Source: Anaerolineae bacterium
GTDB lineage: Bacteria > Chloroflexota > Anaerolineae > Aggregatilineales > Phototrophicaceae
Assembly (NCBI GenBank): GCA_020848855.1
Contig: JADLHH010000345.1
Coordinates: 1 to 11,071 of the forward strand
Length of the DNA stretch: 11,071 bases
Direction: 5' to 3'
Below the pieces are notes generated by a model that was not told the DNA's origin, searched no databases, and was given only the letters and a program-made list of their open reading frames with translations. Made by a program: the position numbers and the translations under genes. Positions 1 through 7,416 of this stretch are shown piece after piece. The stretch's first letter is position 1; each line of letters begins with the position of its first letter.

Positions 1-872
1 ATTGGCTGCCCGACGGCTTCGCCTAACGCAACGACTTGATCCGGCTGGTGCGGCAGCGCAACTTTGGGCTGGAGCGCGGATACATCGAACGTGTGACGTT
101 CCTCGTAGACCGCATCGGCATCGGGGTAAATCGGCGTGTAGTCATCCGCGCCACGTTCCGCGAGATAATCGAACACCACTTGATCCGGCGGGAAGTAGGC
201 GTTCATCGCGCCGAACTCCGCCATCATGTTGGGGATCACCGGGCGCTCGTCAATCGGCAGCGATGGGATCGTGTCGCCCGCGAACTCGACCGAGCGGTAC
301 TGCCCGCCGTTGACCGTGAGCGCGCCGAGGATTTCGAGCATGATATCCTTGGCAGTCACGCCCGGCGATAGCCTGCCGTTGAGCGTGATCTGCATGGCTT
401 CGGGGACGCGCAGCCACAGTTCGCCGGTCGCCCACAGCGCCGCCATCTCGGTGCGCCCGACGCCCATGCCGAACGCGCCGAGCCAGCCGAAATGCGTCGT
501 GTGGCTGTCCGAGCCGAAGATCGTCTCGCCGGGCAGCACCAGCGCTTCCTCGCTGATCACCTGATGGCAGATGCCGCGCCCGACCTCGAAGAAATGCCCG
601 ATGCCCTGCTGCCGCACCCATTCGCGGATTTCGGCATGATTCTGGGCGTGTTGGGTGGTCGGCGCGGGCACGGCATGGTCGAGCGTGACGACGACTCGCT
701 CCGGGCGCACAATTCCCGGCGCCCCGATTTGCGCGAAAATCCGGCGGATAGCTGCCGTGTTGTCGTGGCTGAAGCGTACGTCGGCGCGCACGTCGAGCAC
801 GTCACCCGCGCGGGCTTCGCTGACGCCAGCGGCGCGGGCGAGGATTTTTTCAGCAAAGGTGAAGCCAGTCAT
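1..872 (-). CDS. lysT: Homoaconitase large subunit (aconitase/LeuC family), 3' part outside the window
   Basis: About 290 residues of an aconitase-superfamily large subunit read without a stop from ATG 872 to the left edge; family members are about 420 residues. Visible landmarks are a HAV..P motif near residue 64, G.GI.HQV (about 97-104), the strongly conserved GSDSHT followed by [13 protein letters not shown] (about 120-140), and a [16 protein letters not shown] block (about 180-195). The Fe-S cluster cysteines lie beyond the edge and cannot be checked. In this family the protein with its small subunit isomerises homocitrate to homoisocitrate (LysT/LysU) or 2-isopropylmalate to 3-isopropylmalate (LeuC/LeuD). 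I favour homoaconitase because the gene directly follows homocitrate synthase in a LysW-type lysine operon; the sequence alone cannot exclude isopropylmalate isomerase. The usual CNM tripeptide is PNM here. The start has no strong Shine-Dalgarno, but no better in-frame start exists. Confidence 0.82.
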   Translation of the reverse strand, partial: MTGFTFAEKILARAAGVSEARAGDVLDVRADVRFSHDNTAAIRRIFAQIGAPGIVRPERVVVTLDHAVPAPTTQHAQNHAEIREWVRQQGIGHFFEVGRGICHQVISEEALVLPGETIFGSDSHTTHFGWLGAFGMGVGRTEMAALWATGELWLRVPEAMQITLNGRLSPGVTAKDIMLEILGALTVNGGQYRSVEFAGDTIPSLPIDERPVIPNMMAEFGAMNAYFPPDQVVFDYLAERGADDYTPIYPDADAVYEERHTFDVSALQPKVALPHQPDQVVALGEAVGQP

Positions 873-896
873 AGGAATACCGCCATCATGTTTTTC

Positions 897-975
897 GTAG
901 GGGCGCACCCGAAGCAACTGCAGGTTGCCGTGCGCCCGGCTTCGCTTGAGGGCAGACACGCAGGTCTGCCCCTAC
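897..975. repeat. 79-bp MITE-like intergenic element with 8-bp terminal inverted repeats
   Basis: The element fills most of the 127-bp lysS-lysT gap. It starts with GTAGGGGC (897-904) and ends with the exact inverse GCCCCTAC (968-975). Inside are two hairpins. The first pairs GGGCGCAC (901-908) with GTGCGCCC (930-937) and has an inner GCAAC/GTTGC stem (914-918 with 924-928). The second pairs GGGCAGAC (950-957) with GTCTGCCC (964-971) around a 6-nt loop. There is no coding potential and no U-tract. GTAGGGGC followed by a palindrome recurs at 8002-8024, so it looks like a dispersed family. Copy number elsewhere is unknown. Confidence 0.75.
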
Positions 976-999
976 CACAGACAAATTCCGCATCCCAAT

Positions 1000-2139
1000 T
1001 CATACCGCCATCGCTCCTTCGCGCAGCAGCGCGTCGACCTCGTCGAGCGTCATCGGGCGAGTGTCGGCGCGCTCCTTGATAATGCGTGTGATGTTCTGCA
1101 CGACGGCGTCGTCCAGTTCCAGCCCCAGCGCGTGCGCCCGGCTGCGCACGGCGTTCCAGCCGGTCAGTCGATGACCGATGGCGATCTCGCGGCTGACGCC
1201 GAAATCGGCGGGGTCAATCGACTCGTAGGTTTTCGGGTCGGCAAGCACCGCTTTGGCGTGAATCCCCGCTTTGTGGATAAACGCGCTCGACCCGGTGATG
1301 TAGTTGTTGAACGGGATAGTCAGCCCGCAGATGTCGGCGATGAGCTGGTCGAGCTGCGCCAGCAGTTGCAGGTTGTACTTGGTCACGTAATCGCGGTTGA
1401 TGGTGTACAGCCGGGCGATCAAGCCGCCGAGCGGCGTGATGCCGTTGCGCTCGCCGATGCCCAGGATGGTCGTATCGACGTGCGTCGCCCCTGCTTCGAG
1501 CGCTGCGCTGGCGTTGGCGATGGCGCAGCCGCTGTCGTTGTGACCGTGAAACTCGACATCCAGCCCAGTCAGGCGCACCAGTTGATGCACCAGCGCGAAT
1601 ACCTGATCGGGCATGGCGACGCCGACCGTGTCGGCGACCCCTAGCCGGTTGACCATGCCGAGATCGGCGACGGCGAGGTACACGCGCAGCAGATCGGCTT
1701 CGCGCGACCGGAAGCTGTCCTCGGTACTGAAGCGCAGGATCACGTCCGGCGCCTGCTCGCGGACGAACGACATCACCTCGGCGGCGGCATCGATCACCTG
1801 CCGGATATTCTTGCCGTGACTGTTCTGCATCAACTGGGGCGACGTGCCGATCACCACGTCGATGCCGTGAACGCCGGTATCCAGCGCGCGCTGGGCGTCC
1901 TCGCGCTTGCAGCGGATGTGCGTCAGGATGCGCGCTTTCAGCCCTGCGCTGACGACTGCCCGGATGTCAGCTTCGCTCTGCGGCGAGGCGACCGGCGAGG
2001 TCATCTCGATCATCTCGACGCCGAACGCATCCAGCAGCCCGGCGATTTCGAGCTTCTGCCCGGTGCTGAAGGTCGCCGTGCTGAACTGCTCGCCTTCGCG
2101 CAGCGTGCTTTCAATAATGCTGAAGTTTTCAAATGGCAT
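1000..2139 (-). CDS. lysS: Homocitrate synthase
   Basis: This is a 379-residue enzyme of the DRE-TIM metallolyase family, matching the usual length of bacterial homocitrate synthase (about 376). It condenses 2-oxoglutarate and acetyl-CoA to (R)-homocitrate, the committed step of the aminoadipate pathway. ESTLREGEQ (10-18) carries the catalytic Arg14 and metal ligand Glu15; HGHND (198-202) supplies metal ligands His198 and His200. THIRC (73-77) corresponds to the active-site His involved in lysine feedback in Thermus, and [10 protein letters not shown] (136-145) matches the dicarboxylate-binding region. [13 protein letters not shown] and HKAGIHAKA mark the end of the barrel and the C-terminal regulatory region. 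This set separates it from isopropylmalate synthase, which has RDG and a different regulatory domain. From memory, several stretches ([26 protein letters not shown]) look closer to fungal LYS20 than to Thermus. It lies 132 bp after lysK and 127 bp before lysT, both gaps occupied by repeats. Confidence 0.95.
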   Translation of the reverse strand: MPFENFSIIESTLREGEQFSTATFSTGQKLEIAGLLDAFGVEMIEMTSPVASPQSEADIRAVVSAGLKARILTHIRCKREDAQRALDTGVHGIDVVIGTSPQLMQNSHGKNIRQVIDAAAEVMSFVREQAPDVILRFSTEDSFRSREADLLRVYLAVADLGMVNRLGVADTVGVAMPDQVFALVHQLVRLTGLDVEFHGHNDSGCAIANASAALEAGATHVDTTILGIGERNGITPLGGLIARLYTINRDYVTKYNLQLLAQLDQLIADICGLTIPFNNYITGSSAFIHKAGIHAKAVLADPKTYESIDPADFGVSREIAIGHRLTGWNAVRSRAHALGLELDDAVVQNITRIIKERADTRPMTLDEVDALLREGAMAV

Positions 2140-2175
2140 ACGCCTGCTCTTTCTATCGACCTTCTCGCAATCGAG

Positions 2176-2257
2176 AGGTTAAAGGTTAAAAGTAAGGGAA
2201 GTTAAAAGTGACAAACGACAGCCACATCATTCACCTTTAACTTTCAACTTTTACCTG
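2176..2257. repeat. AT-rich imperfect inverted repeat in the lysK-lysS gap
   Basis: A markedly AT-rich island built from repeated GTTAAAAGT-like words in an otherwise GC-rich region. AAGTTAAAAGTGA (2199-2211) pairs with TCACCTTTAACTT (2231-2243) with one mismatch around a 19-nt loop. Further out, GGTTAAAAGT (2184-2193) roughly matches the inverse of AACTTTTACC (2246-2255) with a bulge. On the transcript this could form a long weak hairpin between the two cistrons. I see no T-tract that would make it a terminator and no ORF. It could be a dispersed repeat or a processing site; the sequence does not decide. Confidence 0.6.
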
Positions 2258-2271
2258 TCTTTACACGGCGC

Positions 2272-3345
2272 TCACAACCGCTCCAGCGCATTTTTCAGCA
2301 CGCGGACGGCGCGCAGATACTCGTCCAGATCGATGTGTTCGTGCGGCGTGTGGTCGAGCGCCGAATCGCCGGGACCATACGCCACAATCGGGCAGTTCCA
2401 CACCGGACCGACGAAGTTCATGTCCGACGTGCCAGTTTTGTGGACGAACGCCGGCTGCCCGCCTTCGGCGCGGATTGCGCCGCGCAGCGCCCGGCTGATG
2501 ACCGAGTCACGCTCGCCGACAAACGCGACGATCTTGCCGTGCGCTTCGGCGGTCGCGTCGTTGTCGGATTGCAGCGCCGCTGCCACTTCGTCCAGCGAGA
2601 GACGCGGCGGCAGCCGAAAGCCAATTTCCATCCAACCCCAGCCGAAAATGCCGTCGTGCCCGGTCTGGATTTGCTGGCAGGCAACGTCCAACTGGTCGAA
2701 AATACGGTCGCGCCCGGCGTTGACCTGCGCGGCGTACTGCTGCACCCGCGCCCAATACTCGAACGCCAGTTCCGCCGCCGTTGCCACCTGCCCGGCGCTG
2801 TGACCGAGGTCGCCGCGCCACTTCCATGAGATGATCATCCGCCCCTTGTAGCCGAGCGTGACGCGATCCCACTGCGACGGCTCGCCAATCACGCAGATTT
2901 CCGGGTGATACTGGGTCATGGCGTGGTGCGCGCCCCGGCTGCTTGGGGCTTCTTCTTCGGTCGCGCCGATCACGATCAGGCGGATGTCCGGGTTCAGCCG
3001 CGCCTGCGCCGCCGCCGCCGCGAACGTTGCCAGCGGACCTTTGGCATCGACTGAGCCGCGTCCGTACAGCAGCCGCCCTTCGCGCCGCACCGGAAAGTTG
3101 CCGCCGAAGGTGTCGATGTGCCCCAGCAGCACCACTTCGCGCGCGCCGCTGCCGATGATGCCGACTGCGCTGTCCGAGTCGTCTACGAAGGCGTCGTCGA
3201 AGCCGTGCGCACGCATCCAGTCCGCCAGAAACTGCGAAGCCGTCCGCTCGTGCATCGACGGGCTGGGGACGCTGACCAGATCGACCAGCAAGTCCTCGAC
3301 TTCGCGATCCGTCAGCGCCAATTGAGTCGCCTCAAGCTGTGACAT
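2272..3345 (-). CDS. lysK: LysW-lysine hydrolase, M20 metallopeptidase family
   Basis: This 357-residue M20/ArgE-DapE-type zinc amidase is predicted to cleave the isopeptide bond between the C-terminal Glu of LysW and lysine, releasing lysine and regenerating the carrier. The co-catalytic metal site is complete: LLGHIDT (His76, Asp78), GRGSVDAKG (bridging Asp100), TEEEA (catalytic base and metal ligand, about Glu130/Glu131), IGEPS (Glu155) and HTPHE (His332). KTGTSDMNF near residue 305 and the short overall length are typical of the LysK branch rather than ArgE or DapE. A dimerisation domain insertion lies at roughly 160-270. Its start overlaps the 3' end of lysJ by 14 bp, so the two are probably translationally coupled. 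Because there is only one LysW gene set here, I infer that lysine rather than ornithine is the product, although archaeal relatives can serve both. Confidence 0.93.
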   Translation of the reverse strand: MSQLEATQLALTDREVEDLLVDLVSVPSPSMHERTASQFLADWMRAHGFDDAFVDDSDSAVGIIGSGAREVVLLGHIDTFGGNFPVRREGRLLYGRGSVDAKGPLATFAAAAAQARLNPDIRLIVIGATEEEAPSSRGAHHAMTQYHPEICVIGEPSQWDRVTLGYKGRMIISWKWRGDLGHSAGQVATAAELAFEYWARVQQYAAQVNAGRDRIFDQLDVACQQIQTGHDGIFGWGWMEIGFRLPPRLSLDEVAAALQSDNDATAEAHGKIVAFVGERDSVISRALRGAIRAEGGQPAFVHKTGTSDMNFVGPVWNCPIVAYGPGDSALDHTPHEHIDLDEYLRAVRVLKNALERL

Positions 3346-4516
3346 CGTGCATCACCTCATCTACGGCGTCGACGGTGCGGCGCAGTTCTTCCGGCGTGAT
3401 AATCAGCGGCGGCAGCAGCCGCAGCACATTCTTCCCTGCGACCAGCGCCAGAATTCCACGCGCCTGCAGCGCCTGAATGACCGGCGTCACCCGCCCGCGC
3501 AGTTCGATGCCAACCATCAAGCCCAGCCCGCGCACTTCGCGGGCAAACGGCAGGTCGCGCTCGCGCAGTTCGCCCAGCAGCCAGCCGCCCAGTTCTGCCG
3601 ACCGCCTCGGCGCATCGATTGCGCGCAGGGTCGTCAGTGCCGCGACTGCCGCCGCGCACGCCAGCGGATTGCCGCCAAAGGTGCTGCTGTGCGTCCCCTG
3701 CTCGATCTGACCGAGGCTGGCGCGCCAGGCGACCGCGCCCATCGGCACGCCACCCGCGATCCCTTTGCCGAGCGCGACGATGTCCGGCACGATTTCGGCG
3801 TGCTGGAAGCCGAACCAGCGCCCGGTTCGTCCCAGTCCGGTCTGGATTTCATCCACGACCAGCAGCGCGCCGCGCTCGTCGCAGAGTTGGCGCAAGCCCC
3901 GCATGAATTCGGCGCTCGCCGGGTAGACGCCGCTCTCGCCCTGTACGGCTTCGACCACAACAGCAGCCGTCTGGTCGGTGATGGCGGTTTCAGCCGCGCC
4001 CAAATCGTTATAGGCGATATGCGTCACATTCTCCGGCGTCCAGCCCACGAACGGCTCGCGGTAATGCTGGTTCCACGTCAGCCCCAGAGCGCCGAGCGTG
4101 CGCCCGTGAAAGCCGCGCTTCGAGGCGACGATGCCCGTCCGACCGGTCAGCAGCCGCGCGACTTTGAGCGCGCCTTCGACGGCTTCCGCGCCGCTGTTGC
4201 ACAGAAAATAGCGGTGCAGGTCGCCCGGCAAAATCTCGCTAAGGATGCCGTACAGTTCGGCGCGGCGGTCGTTGTAGAAGATTTCCGGCAGCGTGATCAG
4301 CGTATTCGCTTGCTCAGCAATCGCCGCCGCGACCGCCGGGTGCGCGTGACCGAGCAGCGCGACGCCCATGCCGCTGGTCAGGTCGAGATAGGCATTTCCC
4401 GCGTCGTCGTAGACGATGCTGCCCTCACCGCGCACGATGGTCAGCGGGCGCTTCGAATAGCCGCCGGATGTGTGCTGGTCCTCAATTTCGGTGACGTTCT
4501 GAACCAAAGTTGTCAT
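3332..4516 (-). CDS. lysJ: LysW-aminoadipate semialdehyde aminotransferase (class III, PLP)
   Basis: A 394-residue class III aminotransferase (acetylornithine aminotransferase fold), close to the 395 residues of the Thermus enzyme. It transfers an amino group, normally from glutamate, to LysW-gamma-aminoadipate semialdehyde to give LysW-lysine. PLP-site signatures, numbered from this start, are NSGAEA at 107-112 (phosphate binding), VVDEIQTGLGRTG with Asp222 and Gln225, and LGKGIAGG with the Schiff-base Lys251; a THSSTFGGNPLA block follows. An in-frame ATG at 4585 would add 23 residues, but that stretch is a translation of intergenic repeats and does not look like enzyme. ATG 4516, preceded by a purine-rich AGGGCGG, starts directly before family-like sequence, so I chose it. 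The last 14 bp overlap lysK. Acetylornithine aminotransferase (ArgD) is the main alternative, and context favours LysJ. Confidence 0.93.
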   Translation of the reverse strand: MTTLVQNVTEIEDQHTSGGYSKRPLTIVRGEGSIVYDDAGNAYLDLTSGMGVALLGHAHPAVAAAIAEQANTLITLPEIFYNDRRAELYGILSEILPGDLHRYFLCNSGAEAVEGALKVARLLTGRTGIVASKRGFHGRTLGALGLTWNQHYREPFVGWTPENVTHIAYNDLGAAETAITDQTAAVVVEAVQGESGVYPASAEFMRGLRQLCDERGALLVVDEIQTGLGRTGRWFGFQHAEIVPDIVALGKGIAGGVPMGAVAWRASLGQIEQGTHSSTFGGNPLACAAAVAALTTLRAIDAPRRSAELGGWLLGELRERDLPFAREVRGLGLMVGIELRGRVTPVIQALQARGILALVAGKNVLRLLPPLIITPEELRRTVDAVDEVMHDVTA

Positions 4517-4530
4517 CCGCCCTGTTCTTT

Positions 4531-4559
4531 CCTCTGTGCCCTCTGCGGTCTCTGTGGTG
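4531..4559. repeat. Three imperfect tandem 9-mers (CTCTGTGSC type)
   Basis: On the plus strand the units are CTCTGTGCC, CTCTGCGGT and CTCTGTGGT (4532-4558); read as CACAGAG on the minus strand. It lies in the 82-bp lysZ-lysJ gap. Similar CACAGAG-type tandem strings are, from memory, a recurrent intergenic feature of several repeat-rich bacterial genomes. No function is apparent. Confidence 0.6.
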
Positions 4560-4570
4560 TAATTGCTTTT

Positions 4571-4600
4571 CTCGGCACTCGGCACTCAGCACTCAGCACT
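4571..4600. repeat. Tandem heptamer repeat, four units
   Basis: The plus strand reads CTCGGCA twice and then CTCAGCA twice, followed by CT, abutting the stop codon of lysZ (TAG, 4601-4599). It resembles the short tandem heptamer repeats seen in repeat-rich cyanobacterial and Chloroflexota genomes. Slippage could change the copy number and hence the spacing between lysZ and lysJ. Confidence 0.7.
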
Positions 4601-5513
4601 AAGAAATGAATTCCGTCCCCTGCCCGCTTAATGCTTGCGTGACCGGGCTGTCGGCGCGCCCATCGGCGATCACCACCCGGCGCACGCCGCTTTCGAGCGC
4701 TTCCTGCGCGCCCAGCACCTTGCGTTTCATGCGCCCCTGCGCCCAGTCGAGCGCCCGCTCGATCTCGCGCCGCTCGACCCGCTGCACGAAGCTGTCTTCG
4801 TCAGGAAATCGGCGGTACAGACCGCGCACGTTGCTCAGGATCACCAGCTCCGCCGCGCCGAGCGACCCGGCAATCGCCGCGCTCGCCCGGTCGCCGTCGA
4901 CGTTGAGCAAGCCGTCGTCGCTGGCGGCGTACGGCGGCACGACCGGCACGTAGCCTGTGTTGAGCGCGTCCAGCAGCAGCCGGGCTTCGACGCCGTCGAT
5001 CGACCCGCTGTAATCGTCGCGGATCATGCGTACCCGCCCATCTACGACCGCGCGGATCGCGCTTTTCCGCTCGCCGCGCAGCACCGCCGATTCGCCGATC
5101 ATGCCCGTTGCCCGGATGCCCAGCCGCTGTAAGCGCGCGACCAGATCGGCGTTGACGCCGCCCGCCGCCTCGACGAATGCGTCGCGGGTCGGCGCGTCGG
5201 TGTAGCGTGACGAATGCCCGGTCGGCGACATGATCGTCCGCACCGGGATGCCGCGCGCGGCGCACAGCGCGTTCATCGCCGCGCTGACGCCGTGAACGAT
5301 GATCAGCGGGCGCTCCGCCGCCAGCGCCGCCAGATCGCCGACACAGCGCTCCAAATCCAGCCCTTCGCCGCCGCCGATTTTGACGACCAGCAGGTTTGCA
5401 ATAACTGAATCGCTCGCGCTCTCTCCCCCTCCCTGAAGTCGGGGAGGGGGTCGGGGGGTGGCGTCGAGCGACCGCTGTCCACTACCCTCCGCCTGCGCTA
5501 TCAAGTCACTCAT
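4599..5513 (-). CDS. lysZ: LysW-aminoadipate 6-kinase with a repeat-derived N-terminal extension
   Basis: This 304-residue amino acid kinase (ArgB fold) phosphorylates the delta-carboxylate of LysW-bound aminoadipate with ATP. The conserved protein begins at about residue 41 with LLVVKIGGGEG (ATP/phosphate loop, Lys45). Next come VHGVS (73-77), SPTGHSSRYTD (96-106; the RxTD element seen in LysZ), NVDGDRAS and SNVRGLY. A C-terminal QGRMKRKVLGA block closely resembles Thermus LysZ. The first 40 residues are additional: Thermus LysZ starts directly at the equivalent of residue 41. ATG 5513 overlaps the lysY stop (ATGA) and has GGGGGTG upstream, so it is very likely the true start, and no later in-frame ATG precedes the kinase. 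Residues 15-35 are encoded by a palindromic repeat. The glycine-rich HGGS motif reads HGVS, one base from the usual codon. The protein is otherwise intact. Confidence 0.93.
   Translation of the reverse strand: MSDLIAQAEGSGQRSLDATPRPPPRLQGGGESASDSVIANLLVVKIGGGEGLDLERCVGDLAALAAERPLIIVHGVSAAMNALCAARGIPVRTIMSPTGHSSRYTDAPTRDAFVEAAGGVNADLVARLQRLGIRATGMIGESAVLRGERKSAIRAVVDGRVRMIRDDYSGSIDGVEARLLLDALNTGYVPVVPPYAASDDGLLNVDGDRASAAIAGSLGAAELVILSNVRGLYRRFPDEDSFVQRVERREIERALDWAQGRMKRKVLGAQEALESGVRRVVIADGRADSPVTQALSGQGTEFIS
5411..5470. repeat. 60-bp palindromic repeat in frame inside the lysZ 5' end
   Basis: A nearly pure C/G-run palindrome: CCCCCTCCC (5425-5433) pairs with GGGAGGGGG (5442-5450) around an 8-nt loop. 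An outer pair, CGCTCG (5411-5416) and CGAGCG (5465-5470), bounds a 60-bp unit, which is exactly 20 codons. In the lysZ frame it encodes a low-complexity Pro/Arg/Gly stretch (LDATPRPPPRLQGGGES). Its composition matches noncoding dispersed repeats rather than the kinase around it. The boundaries are my estimate from the symmetry. Confidence 0.7.
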
Positions 5514-6538
5514 GGATACACCCCCGGAAACGTCAGTCCTGCTGTCTCGTCAAAACCCAGCATCAGATTCATGCACTGCACTGCCGACCCCGCCGCGCCA
5601 TTGCCGAGATTGTCGAGCGCGGCGATGACGACAAGATGCTGTGGGTTGTTCTCGTCCAGTTCGAAGCCGATGTCGCAGTAATTCGTCCCCGCGACGATGC
5701 GCGGCTCCGGGAAGCGGTGCAGCCCGGTCTTGCTGCTCACCAGCCGCACGAACGGCTCGCCCTTGTACGCCCCGCGATACAGCTTCCACACGTCTTTCTC
5801 AGTCAGCGGCGCGTTCAGGTAGACGTGCGCCAGCAGATGCACACCGCGCACCATCTCGATTGCCGTCACCGCGAAGTCGATGCGCGCGTCCGCGCCCAGA
5901 ATCATCTGCACTTCGGCGTGATGCCGGTGCTGCGTCGGTTTGTACGCCCGCACCGCCCCCGACCGGATCGGGTGATGCGACCCGGCGTTGACCTGATTGC
6001 CGCCTTCCGACGAGCCGACCTTGATCTCGATGGCGGCGCGGTCGAGCACGCTCGCGCGTGCCAGCGGCAGCAGCGCCAGGTTGACGGTCGTGGCGTTGCA
6101 GCCGACGCCGCTGGCGTAGTGCGCGCTGCGCAGCGCGTCCCGGTTGACTTCCGGCAGCCCGTAGACGAAGCGCGACAGCCATTCCGGCGCGGGGTGCGGC
6201 TCGCCATACCAGCGGGTGTAATCTTCGGATGAATTGAGGCGGAAATCGGCGGAAAGGTCAATCAGCGCGGGGGCGAGCGCGGCGTAGTGTTCGATACTGC
6301 GGGCGGTCGTGCCGTGCGGCAGCGCCAGAAACAGCACGTCGCACGACTGCAAGCCATCCGGGTGGATGAACTGCAAGCTGCTCGCACCGCGCATGTTCGG
6401 GTGAACCGAGTGGACGTAATGCCCGGCGTTCTCGCGGCTGGTGATCTGCGTCACTTCGACGTTCGGGTGGAAATGCAGCAGGCGCAGCAGGTCGCCGCCG
6501 GTGTAGCCGCTGCCGCCGACAATACCGACCGTCGTCAT
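5510..6538 (-). CDS. lysY: LysW-gamma-aminoadipyl-phosphate reductase
   Basis: This 342-residue NAD(P)H-dependent reductase of the ArgC/Asd family converts LysW-aminoadipyl phosphate to the semialdehyde. An N-terminal Rossmann motif, [18 protein letters not shown] (4-21), binds the cofactor. LALPHGTT (71-78) and IDLSADFRL (93-101) are family blocks. The catalytic cysteine is Cys147 in SGVGCNATT, where ArgC proteins usually have NPGCYPT. The general-base histidine is in HRHHAE (204-209), most likely His206. GSSEGG (175-180) and GTNYCDIG are further family features. Its ATG overlaps the lysX stop by 4 bp and its own stop overlaps the lysZ start by 4 bp, indicating tight translational coupling. 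ArgC is the alternative; the LysW neighbours and the GCNAT motif support LysY. Confidence 0.94.
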   Translation of the reverse strand: MTTVGIVGGSGYTGGDLLRLLHFHPNVEVTQITSRENAGHYVHSVHPNMRGASSLQFIHPDGLQSCDVLFLALPHGTTARSIEHYAALAPALIDLSADFRLNSSEDYTRWYGEPHPAPEWLSRFVYGLPEVNRDALRSAHYASGVGCNATTVNLALLPLARASVLDRAAIEIKVGSSEGGNQVNAGSHHPIRSGAVRAYKPTQHRHHAEVQMILGADARIDFAVTAIEMVRGVHLLAHVYLNAPLTEKDVWKLYRGAYKGEPFVRLVSSKTGLHRFPEPRIVAGTNYCDIGFELDENNPQHLVVIAALDNLGNGAAGSAVQCMNLMLGFDETAGLTFPGVYP

Positions 6539-7413
6539 GCCTGCACCCTCGCCTGCGATGCGGCGTAGCGCACGACTTCGGCGGCGATATCAACGCCGGT
6601 TGGCGCGCTGCTGTTGCGGAATTCCATCGTATGATTGATCTCGTTGACCAGCAGCCCGCGCTCGGCATCTTCGAATACGTCGATTGCCAGCACGCCGCCG
6701 CCGACCGCCTGCGCCGCTCGACGACACAGGTCGTCCAGTTCCGGCGTCACGGGGCAGTTCGAGGCTTTGCCGCCGCGCGCCGTGTTGGTGATCCAGTGTT
6801 CGGACGCGCGATAAATAGCGCAGATCGTCCGGTCGCCCACCACAAACGCGCGAATGTCGCGCCCCGGCTTGTTGACGTATTCCTGCACGTAGTAGACGTG
6901 GTGGTTGTAATCGCCCAGCGTCTCGCGGTGCTCGATGATCGATTCGGCGCTGTTGGCGTCGGCGACACGCGCCAGCAGCCTGCCCCACGAGCCGGTCACC
7001 GGTTTCAGCACCGCCGGGTAGCCGACGTTGCCAATCGCTTCCATCGTGCTTTCGGGCGTGAAGGCGAGCCGCGTGCCCGGCTGCGGCACGCCCGCCCGCG
7101 CCAGCGCCAGGCTGGTCATCAGCTTATCGGCGCACACCGACGCGGTCTGGTACGAGTTGATGGTCGCGACGCCCCAGCTATTCAGCAGCGCCAGCGCGTA
7201 CAGCCCGCGCGACGTGCTGACGCAGCGCTCCAGCACCACGTCGTAATCGCGCCAGGCAGCACCGGATGGCGACAACTGCTCCGCGCCGGCGGTCACGTCG
7301 AAATTCAGGTCACGGTCGAGGATCACGTCGGGTTCGATGCCCTGCGCCTGAAACGCCGCGATCAGCAGCTTTTCTTCGGGGCGAATCAGCGTGACCAGTA
7401 CGGAAATCCGCAT
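6535..7413 (-). CDS. lysX: LysW:alpha-aminoadipate ligase (ATP-grasp)
   Basis: A 292-residue ATP-grasp ligase, slightly longer than Thermus LysX (about 280). It attaches the amino group of alpha-aminoadipate to the C-terminal glutamate of LysW. The central domain shows [17 protein letters not shown] with ATP-binding Lys137, then [17 protein letters not shown] (177-193) and [17 protein letters not shown] (210-226). The Mg site is [10 protein letters not shown] with Asp245 and [15 protein letters not shown] with Asn257/Glu258/Asn260. NHTMEF(R/K)NS followed by TGVDIA is, from memory, characteristic of LysX-type enzymes that accept aminoadipate; ArgX (glutamate-specific) differs around here. It starts 3 bp after the lysW stop, with GGGGCG within the lysW tail as a possible ribosome binding site, and overlaps lysY by 4 bp. 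Confidence 0.96.
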   Translation of the reverse strand: MRISVLVTLIRPEEKLLIAAFQAQGIEPDVILDRDLNFDVTAGAEQLSPSGAAWRDYDVVLERCVSTSRGLYALALLNSWGVATINSYQTASVCADKLMTSLALARAGVPQPGTRLAFTPESTMEAIGNVGYPAVLKPVTGSWGRLLARVADANSAESIIEHRETLGDYNHHVYYVQEYVNKPGRDIRAFVVGDRTICAIYRASEHWITNTARGGKASNCPVTPELDDLCRRAAQAVGGGVLAIDVFEDAERGLLVNEINHTMEFRNSSAPTGVDIAAEVVRYAASQARVQA

Positions 7414-7416
7414 AAT

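Noticed and set aside
4517..4585. A longer LysJ starting at ATG 4585
   Set aside because: The additional residues are translated from tandem repeats and do not resemble aminotransferase sequence.
3347..4609. A 420-codon open frame on the plus strand opposite lysJ
   Set aside because: It mirrors the lysJ codons and shows no domain; long antisense frames are expected at this GC content.
3332..6538. Arginine biosynthesis genes (argC, argB, argD, argE homologues)
   Set aside because: The folds are shared, but the adjacent LysW with EDWGE, the LysX NHTMEF motif, LysZ RYTD and homocitrate synthase all point to the lysine pathway.
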